Assembly (NCBI GenBank): GCA_002839245.1
Contig: PGXR01000120.1
Coordinates: forward strand, 1-9,497
Direction: 5' to 3'
Source: Spirochaetae bacterium HGW-Spirochaetae-7
GTDB taxonomy: Bacteria > Spirochaetota > Spirochaetia > Treponematales > UBA12059
Length of the DNA: 9,497 bases
The notes below the pieces were generated by a model that was not told where the DNA came from, made no database searches, and saw only the letters and a list, made by a program, of their open reading frames with translations. Position 1 is the stretch's first letter. The number at the start of each line of letters is the position of its first letter. The position numbers were made by a program, and so were the translations under genes. Positions 5,492-9,497 of this stretch are shown here, piece by piece.

Positions 5492-6391
5492 TCACGCCAG
5501 ATCCCGGATGGTCGGCTCGATGCCGATCTCGTCTATCAGCGACGCCAGCTCGGCGTTCTCCAGTACCCGCCCCTTGCCAGCGGCGGCGATGAGGGCAGCC
5601 TCGAACGCGTTGGTACCGAAGCTGCGACCGTCGAAAACCGGGGTCGTCGTCACCAGATACGCTATTCCCCGCTCCTTCATGAACGCGACGTCCTCTTCGG
5701 TCGTCGTGTTGGTGACGATGATCTTGCCTTCCATGTCGGCGGGCATGTGTTTCCTGATATAGAGCCAGTCTCCCGCTATGATCGAGGCGTCCTTGTAGTA
5801 TTTCTCGTATTTCGGCTTGTTGACCTTCTGGTCGTCGCCCGTCGAGTACAGCATCGAGATGGGCAGGCGGCTCACGACCGGCAAGAGCAGGCGTGCCGCG
5901 CGCTCGAGGCTGCCGATGGAGTGGAGCGCCAGCGGGATGCCGAGGGCGAACATCAGGTCGCCGAACACGCATTCGTAGCCAGATGCCAGGAACGACGCTG
6001 TCATCCCCCATCGAGTAATTGCCTCGACCAGGAAAGCTTTCTTGTTCGGTATCTTGCCGGCAAGACGGGCCTCGACGAAAGGCATCACCCGCGACTCGAG
6101 AACCTTCTTGAGATGCCTGCCGTCAGTGTACGGCGTCCTCCTGACGCCGGTCACGAGGTTTACGCCGGAACTGAGGGCGTAGTCCTTCCATGGTAGCGAC
6201 ACGTACAACTCTACGCCACCGACTCCTAACGAGTCGACCTTCCCGTCAAGTTCCTCGAACATGGCCTTGGCCCTGGTTTCATCGCCATCAGTGCCGTGTC
6301 GCTCGAGGCGGATTTCCCTGTCGAGCAATCGTATGGACACTTCCTTGTCGCGGCTCGAGGAGCCGAGGCTGACACTTACCGCACGATGCAT
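5492..6391 (-). CDS. Conserved protein of unknown function (family sometimes labelled quinate 5-dehydrogenase)
   Basis: A 299-residue soluble protein from ATG 6391, preceded by GGGAGGG (6396-6402). The N-terminus VSVSLGSSSRDK (5-16), ERHGTDGD (30-37), DGKVDSLGVGGVELY (49-63), FGDLMFALGIPL (143-154), ADMEGKIIVTNTTTEEDV (218-235) and VTTTPVFDGRSFGTN (247-261) look like strongly conserved blocks. From memory it resembles a family in anaerobic Gram-positives that databases sometimes call quinate 5-dehydrogenase. I see no classical shikimate/quinate dehydrogenase motifs and would not trust that activity. There is no signal peptide or membrane segment. It is the first gene of the operon with the nucleotidyltransferase and PAP2 phosphatase and has a recognisable promoter. 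Start and reading frame are secure; function is not. Confidence 0.85.
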   Translation of the reverse strand: MHRAVSVSLGSSSRDKEVSIRLLDREIRLERHGTDGDETRAKAMFEELDGKVDSLGVGGVELYVSLPWKDYALSSGVNLVTGVRRTPYTDGRHLKKVLESRVMPFVEARLAGKIPNKKAFLVEAITRWGMTASFLASGYECVFGDLMFALGIPLALHSIGSLERAARLLLPVVSRLPISMLYSTGDDQKVNKPKYEKYYKDASIIAGDWLYIRKHMPADMEGKIIVTNTTTEEDVAFMKERGIAYLVTTTPVFDGRSFGTNAFEAALIAAAGKGRVLENAELASLIDEIGIEPTIRDLA

Positions 6392-6395
6392 GGCA

Positions 6396-6402
6396 CCCTC
6401 CC
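6396..6402 (-). promoter_or_regulatory. Ribosome binding site of the 299-residue conserved protein
   Basis: GGGAGGG on the minus strand, four bases before ATG 6391, is the strongest ribosome binding site of this operon. The two downstream genes have weak ones and seem to rely on coupling. Confidence 0.7.
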
Positions 6403-6435
6403 GTAACGTTTCAACCGATGATTCAAGCTGTCCAG

Positions 6436-6464
6436 AGTATAGATCCGTTCTCCGGACACGGCAA
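6436..6464 (-). promoter_or_regulatory. Sigma70-type promoter of the minus-strand operon at 6391-4171
   Basis: Minus strand: TTGCCG (6464-6459) as -35, a 17-base spacer, and TATACT (6441-6436) as -10, matching consensus at four and five of six positions. Transcription would begin near 6430, about 40 bases before the ATG at 6391. Confidence 0.6.
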
Positions 6465-6524
6465 TATTCTTCGTCGATCGCATTCCCGGACGGCAGGCTC
6501 TCGAGAGGATGGCGGGATTCTCGC

Positions 6525-6553
6525 TTGACCGGGGAGTCGGACGGATTTACGAT
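6525..6553 (+). promoter_or_regulatory. Promoter of the PAP2_C gene, predicting a leaderless transcript
   Basis: TTGACC (6525-6530, five of six matches) is followed by a 17-base spacer and TACGAT (6548-6553, four of six matches). Six bases (GGAGCG) separate the -10 from the A of ATG 6560, so the expected transcription start falls on or next to the start codon. Confidence 0.5.
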
Positions 6554-6559
6554 GGAGCG

Positions 6560-7195
6560 ATGGATGTCGATATAGGCCTAGGCTACGCGCTGTCGTCCCG
6601 GAAAACCCTGCTGGCGTTCGCCTCGCTGCTTGCCGCGATCGCTCTTTTCGTGCCAGCCAACATGCTGATAGACGCGCTCTACCCGGGGCGACCAGTAGTT
6701 CCCGATATTTTCTTCACCCTGACGCCCGAGCTGCCTTTCCTGGCGTACGTCACCGATCCTCTCCTCTTCGTTTCGATGGCGATACTGCTCGTCCAGGCCC
6801 TGAGGTTCGATCGCAGGGGTCTGCCCTACTATCTCTTCTCGATAGCCGCGCTCTACTTCGCCCGCTGTTTCCTGATGGTACTCACGCCCCTGGGGCGTCC
6901 TACCGGCAATCACGACTCCTACGGGATTTTCGAGTTCACCGGCATCCTGCAGCATGGCATGTTCCCGTCAGGGCACCAGATGCTCGCGACCCTCGCATGG
7001 CTCCTCGTCGACGGGACGGAACACCCCCGGCTGAAGTCCGCTGCGGGCGCGATCGTGCTTCTCGAAGGCTTGGCGTTGCTGCTGTCCAGGGGACACTACT
7101 CGATAGACGTGGTGGGCGGCTCCCTCGTCGCGTGGTTCATCTTCGAACGGCTCTCCAGGTACCGGGATCGTTTCCTCTTGACCAAAGCCGATTGA
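6560..7195 (+). CDS. PAP2_C-type (sphingomyelin-synthase-like) membrane phosphatase or transferase
   Basis: A 211-residue membrane protein. ATG 6560 is preferred because the predicted promoter places the mRNA start there; ATG 6509, which adds 17 residues, lies upstream of that promoter and has its purine-rich stretch directly against the codon. Hydrophobic helices occur at about 16-38, 63-81, 88-108, 138-149, 160-176 and 182-195. Key residues are GRP (112-114), HGMFPSGHQM (132-141, with His139) and SRGHYSID (176-183, with His179 and Asp183). The HYSID form and the merged last motif are those of the PAP2_C/sphingomyelin synthase branch, whose members hydrolyse or transfer phospholipid headgroups. 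It is divergent from the operon that also holds a classical PAP2 enzyme, so both may act on related lipid substrates. Substrate unknown. Confidence 0.85.
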   Translation: MDVDIGLGYALSSRKTLLAFASLLAAIALFVPANMLIDALYPGRPVVPDIFFTLTPELPFLAYVTDPLLFVSMAILLVQALRFDRRGLPYYLFSIAALYFARCFLMVLTPLGRPTGNHDSYGIFEFTGILQHGMFPSGHQMLATLAWLLVDGTEHPRLKSAAGAIVLLEGLALLLSRGHYSIDVVGGSLVAWFIFERLSRYRDRFLLTKAD

Positions 7196-7224
7196 TACCG
7201 GCGGAGAGCCCGGAGCGGATCATC

Positions 7225-7971
7225 TCACGCCTCCAGGTCGAGCCGCCTTGCCCTGCGCCTCTCCTGGCCCTTGGCGAGCATGATGGACAGTTCAAACAGT
7301 GCTACCATGGGGAGCCCGAGCAGGACCTGCGACACGATGTCTGGCGGCGTGATGATCGCTGCGGCGATGAATATGAGAAGAATCCCGACGCCGCGGGCCT
7401 TCGCGAGCGCGGTCCCGGTCAGCACGCCGAGCCCAGCCAATATTGAAACGACTATCGGCAACTCGAAAGCCGCCCCGAAAGACAGTACCATCGAACCGAT
7501 GAAACCGACGTACTCTGAAAACGAGAACATTGCCTTGACGGCCTCGTTCTGGTACTGCAGGAAAAACCTGAGGCTGAACGGGATGATCACGAAGAACGAG
7601 AACGTCGCGCCGGCGGCGAAAAATATGGCGCCGAAGATCAGGCCGAATACGAGCGATAACCGCTCTCGCTTCGAGAGTCCCGGTCGCACAAAAAGCCACA
7701 GCTGGAACAGGATGACCGGCGATGCGATCACTATGCCGCCGATAAGCGCAAGCTTGACGTACGACATGAACAGCTCGGGCGGCGAGAGGAAGACGAACTG
7801 CATGTCGCCGACAGGCCTCATGATGAAGGTCGCGGCCGGCTCGACGAAGAAGAAGCAGGCGACCGTCCCGGCAACCATCGCCAAGGCAGCCACCAGGAGC
7901 CGCCACCGGAGTTCGGCGACATGCTCCCAGAATGACATTGTCGTATCTTTCATCGTCGTCGCTGCATCCAT
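7225..7971 (-). CDS. tatC: Sec-independent protein translocase subunit TatC
   Basis: A 248-residue polytopic membrane protein, typical of TatC with six helices. The N-terminal SFWEHVAELRWRLL (13-26) includes Glu20, equivalent to the signal-peptide-binding Glu of E. coli TatC. LSPPELF (62-68), RPGLSKRER (96-104, with the conserved Glu103), FGAAFELP (165-172) and TPPDIVSQ (208-215) complete the signature. TatC recognises twin-arginine signal peptides and, with TatA, moves folded, cofactor-loaded proteins across the cytoplasmic membrane. Start choice is uncertain: ATG 7971 is used, but ATGs at 7953 and 7938 are in frame and none has a strong ribosome binding site. It follows tatA by 19 bases. 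No TatB is seen, so this may be a minimal TatAC system. Confidence 0.96.
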   Translation of the reverse strand: MDAATTMKDTTMSFWEHVAELRWRLLVAALAMVAGTVACFFFVEPAATFIMRPVGDMQFVFLSPPELFMSYVKLALIGGIVIASPVILFQLWLFVRPGLSKRERLSLVFGLIFGAIFFAAGATFSFFVIIPFSLRFFLQYQNEAVKAMFSFSEYVGFIGSMVLSFGAAFELPIVVSILAGLGVLTGTALAKARGVGILLIFIAAAIITPPDIVSQVLLGLPMVALFELSIMLAKGQERRRARRLDLEA

Positions 7972-7990
7972 TCGCCAGTGAGGGCGACGT

Positions 7991-8230
7991 TCAGGATTTC
8001 GTTCCGTCGGACCCGGTCTTTGGCTTCTTGGCGCTTTCTATCTTCGGCTCGTCGTTCACTCCCGAGACGGCCTCTTCGAGATCGCTGCTCACCTTGCTGG
8101 AGTGCTTCTTGAACTCGCTGATTGCGTTCCCGATCGCCTTGCCTATCTCGGGCAGCTTCTTCGGCCCGAAGATGATGAGCGCTATCACGAGTATGAGGAT
8201 CAGCTCCATTGGCCCTACTCTTCCAAACAT
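7991..8230 (-). CDS. tatA: Sec-independent protein translocase subunit TatA/E
   Basis: A 79-residue protein from ATG 8230, supported by AAGGAAA (8236-8242) five bases upstream. A single membrane helix (about residues 8-21) is followed by the hinge and amphipathic helix FGPKKLPEIGKAIGNAISEF (21-40), the hallmark of TatA. A charged, disordered tail rich in Lys, Ser and Glu follows. The short N-terminus and FGPKKLPE hinge fit TatA rather than TatB. TatA oligomers form the passage for substrates recognised by TatC. It lies between fdhD and tatC on one strand, which points to export of a molybdoenzyme matured by FdhD. Confidence 0.95.
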   Translation of the reverse strand: MFGRVGPMELILILVIALIIFGPKKLPEIGKAIGNAISEFKKHSSKVSSDLEEAVSGVNDEPKIESAKKPKTGSDGTKS

Positions 8231-8280
8231 GCGGGTTTCCTTCCCGGGCGCCCATAGGGGCTAGCCCGATTTCGCTGGAT
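8231..8280 (-). other. fdhD-tatA spacer with palindromes
   Basis: This 50-base gap contains the tatA ribosome binding site and a perfect 10-base palindrome GGGCTAGCCC (8258-8267). The palindrome could form only a loop-less hairpin and has no T-run, so it is not a convincing terminator. The gap is short enough for fdhD-tatA cotranscription. Confidence 0.4.
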
Positions 8281-9060
8281 CTACCGGATTCTTTCCGGAC
8301 AGGTATACACGATCGGCTCTTTGTCGCCTATCCGGCCTACGAGGGTGACACCCGCGGCCATAGCCAGTTCGAATGCCGTAGTCGTAGGGATGCTCCTCGA
8401 AACAAGGACGGGAACGGCAGCGGCGGCGGCCTTGAGTATCATGTCGGCGGCTATCCGACCGCTCGTCAGAATTACCGCGTGCGAAAAATCAGCCAGGTCG
8501 ACGAAGGCGCGGCCTATCACCTTGTCCACCGCGTTGTGCCTGCCCACGTCCTCGCGGACGACGAAATACGAGGCGCCGTCCGGCGCGCCGTCGATGGACA
8601 GCGAAGCCGCGGGACCCGCCGGGACGGGAGCCTCCGCGGGCAGCGCGATGGCGGCGCAGTGCATGCCGCCGGTCTGCCGGTACAGCACGGCCGCCCTGAA
8701 CATGGCTGCCGACCAGGCCTTCAAGGTTTCGAGGTCTACCGAGAAGCCCGGGGGCACGGTACCGAGCGCCGACGCGTTGGCGATTATCGAGGCCGAGCCG
8801 CAGCCCGAGGCTATCACCTGCCCCAGGCCCAGGCTGTCCGTGGAAATGGCGCCTGGCGCTGTCACCGTCATCACGCGCAGGTCGGCGCATGCGCCTATGG
8901 TCAGCACGCGCGAAGGATCGCGGAGCATCCCGCGGGTGAACAGGTGGCCGGCGGCCAGGTCGTCGAGGTTGCAGGGGGTACACATGAGGACCGCGACGCG
9001 GTCGCCGTTGGCCATGAGTTCGACGGGGACTTCCTGGGCCAAAGGAAGCGGACCGGTCAC
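8281..9060 (-). CDS. fdhD: FdhD sulfur carrier for formate dehydrogenase cofactor
   Basis: A 259-residue protein from GTG 9060, set by AGAAGGA (9067-9073) six bases upstream and by a GTGA overlap with the upstream stop; the frame stays open to 9090. FdhD passes sulfur from a cysteine desulfurase to the bis-MGD cofactor of formate dehydrogenase-type enzymes. Family blocks are MCTPCNLDDLAAGHLFTRG (26-44), SGCGS (85-89, with Cys87), QTGGMHCAA (129-137), REDVGRHNAVDKVIGRA (169-185) and TSGRIAADMILKAAA (199-213). The CxxC of E. coli FdhD is reduced to one Cys (GCGSAS), a single-Cys variant. The gene is followed by tatA and tatC. Identity is secure; which enzyme it serves is not visible. Confidence 0.95.
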   Translation of the reverse strand: MTGPLPLAQEVPVELMANGDRVAVLMCTPCNLDDLAAGHLFTRGMLRDPSRVLTIGACADLRVMTVTAPGAISTDSLGLGQVIASGCGSASIIANASALGTVPPGFSVDLETLKAWSAAMFRAAVLYRQTGGMHCAAIALPAEAPVPAGPAASLSIDGAPDGASYFVVREDVGRHNAVDKVIGRAFVDLADFSHAVILTSGRIAADMILKAAAAAVPVLVSRSIPTTTAFELAMAAGVTLVGRIGDKEPIVYTCPERIR

Positions 9061-9497
9061 GGATTGTCCTTCTCGCCGACCGAAGTCCACTCGGCGAGTC
9101 CGGCCGCGTGGGCATCCGAGATGTGCTCGGCTGAATACAGGTACCGTTCCCCATCGGAAGCGTCGGTACGGCGGATGTCGGCGTAGGCCGGGTTGCCGGC
9201 CATCGATGCGACGGCCTGGTCGACCTCTGCGGGGCTCATCGAGAACGGCGGCAGGGAAAACGTCTCCATCGGCGTCGGCCGCGGATAGATTCTTGACTCG
9301 TCGCGGACTGTCTGGGCGATCAGGCGCAGGGGATCGCGTTCGGCGATTCGGTACAGATGCATCGCAAAGGCGGCTGTCATCGATCGTTCGCTGAAGAAAT
9401 AGCAGTCGCGCGAGCCGCGCATCAACTTGATGTCGTCTTTGGCATCGGCCTCGAGGATAGCCACGGGGTCCTCCCCGGCTGCCAGGGCCGACGCAAG
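9057..9497 (-). CDS. Unrecognised protein upstream of fdhD, candidate molybdoenzyme accessory (partial)
   Basis: The frame is open from the window edge to TGA at 9057-9059, giving 146 visible residues. A GTG at 9464 with GGAGG (9470-9474) five bases upstream could be the true start of a 135-residue protein. The preceding codons, however, also read as plausible protein (LASALAAGEDP), so I treat it as partial. Visible segments are RGSRDCYFFSERSMTAAFAMHLYR-like text followed by ESRIYPRPTPMETFSLPPF and ERYLYSAEHISDAHAAGLAEW. There is no Cys cluster, signal peptide or membrane helix, and only one Cys in the visible part. I do not recognise the family; a YdhW-like protein linked to oxidoreductase operons is one unverified guess. 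The stop overlaps the fdhD GTG start by four bases, so a role in Mo/W enzyme maturation is inferred from context alone. Confidence 0.75.
   Translation of the reverse strand, partial: LASALAAGEDPVAILEADAKDDIKLMRGSRDCYFFSERSMTAAFAMHLYRIAERDPLRLIAQTVRDESRIYPRPTPMETFSLPPFSMSPAEVDQAVASMAGNPAYADIRRTDASDGERYLYSAEHISDAHAAGLAEWTSVGEKDNP
9067..9073 (-). promoter_or_regulatory. Ribosome binding site that sets the GTG start of fdhD
   Basis: AGAAGGA on the minus strand is six bases from GTG 9060, inside the end of the upstream gene. It favours the GTGA-overlap start over the extension to 9090. Confidence 0.75.

Noticed and set aside
4674..5762. Long plus-strand open frame (362 codons) opposite the nucleotidyltransferase and its upstream gene
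   Set aside because: It is antisense to two genes with clear family motifs, its translation is low-complexity and lacks any motif, and such frames are expected in GC-rich DNA.
5490..6011. Upstream extension of the nucleotidyltransferase frame to 442 residues
   Set aside because: The LLAGGG nucleotide-binding motif must lie at the N-terminus, and the extension overlaps a well-supported gene in a different frame.
5414..6196. Plus-strand open frame of 260 codons opposite the 299-residue protein
   Set aside because: It is Arg/His-rich shadow translation with no recognisable domain; the minus-strand gene has a promoter, ribosome binding site and conserved blocks.
7271..7981. Plus-strand open frame of 236 codons opposite tatC
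   Set aside because: It is polar, Ser/Thr/Asn-rich antisense of a membrane protein gene; tatC motifs are certain.
8258..8267. GGGCTAGCCC palindrome as a terminator between fdhD and tatA
   Set aside because: There is no loop and no T-run on either side, and the genes are close enough to be one transcript.
8209..9394. Two long plus-strand open frames opposite fdhD and its upstream gene
   Set aside because: Both are antisense to fdhD, whose family signature is unambiguous; neither shows motifs.

Overview
The window is a GC-rich bacterial chromosome segment (about two-thirds G+C in the core genes) with tightly packed genes, frequent GTG/TTG starts and 4-base GTGA stop/start overlaps. Its theme is molybdenum (or tungsten) cofactor assembly and maturation of exported molybdoenzymes: MoaA, MoaC, a MOSC-domain protein, MogA, FdhD, TatA and TatC. 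A TatA+TatC pair without TatB, and one gene that looks leaderless, suggest a GC-rich Gram-positive anaerobe (Actinobacteriota or a GC-rich Firmicutes relative). That taxonomic guess is weak because no rRNA or marker gene is present.

Layout. (1) Positions 1-1679, plus strand: the end of moaA, then moaC, a MOSC protein and mogA, abutting or overlapping as one operon. (2) 1680-1903: no convincing gene. (3) 1904-3214, minus strand: an AT-richer two-gene block (GNAT acetyltransferase, then nitroreductase), both with TTG starts behind good ribosome binding sites and with their own extended -10 promoter; it looks acquired. (4) 3388-4152, plus: a dimethylarginine dimethylaminohydrolase with an intact Glu-His-Cys triad. 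(5) 4171-6391, minus: a three-gene operon of a poorly characterised conserved protein, a MobA/GlmU-fold nucleotidyltransferase and a PAP2 membrane phosphatase, with a good sigma70-type promoter. (6) 6560-7195, plus: a second membrane phosphatase of the PAP2_C / sphingomyelin-synthase-like type, divergent from the operon and probably leaderless. (7) 7225-9497, minus: an unrecognised gene running off the right edge, fdhD, tatA and tatC.

How they fit. MoaA and MoaC make cyclic pyranopterin monophosphate and MogA adenylylates molybdopterin for metal insertion. FdhD sulfurates the cofactor of formate-dehydrogenase-type enzymes, and TatAC exports folded, cofactor-loaded proteins. The unrecognised gene translationally coupled to fdhD is therefore a candidate Mo/W-enzyme accessory factor, and the enzyme itself may lie beyond the right edge. 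The central NTP-transferase/PAP2 operon with its divergent second PAP2 gene suggests a lipid-phosphate or activated-headgroup pathway that I cannot name. No RNA genes, CRISPR arrays, insertion sequences or clear intrinsic terminators were found.
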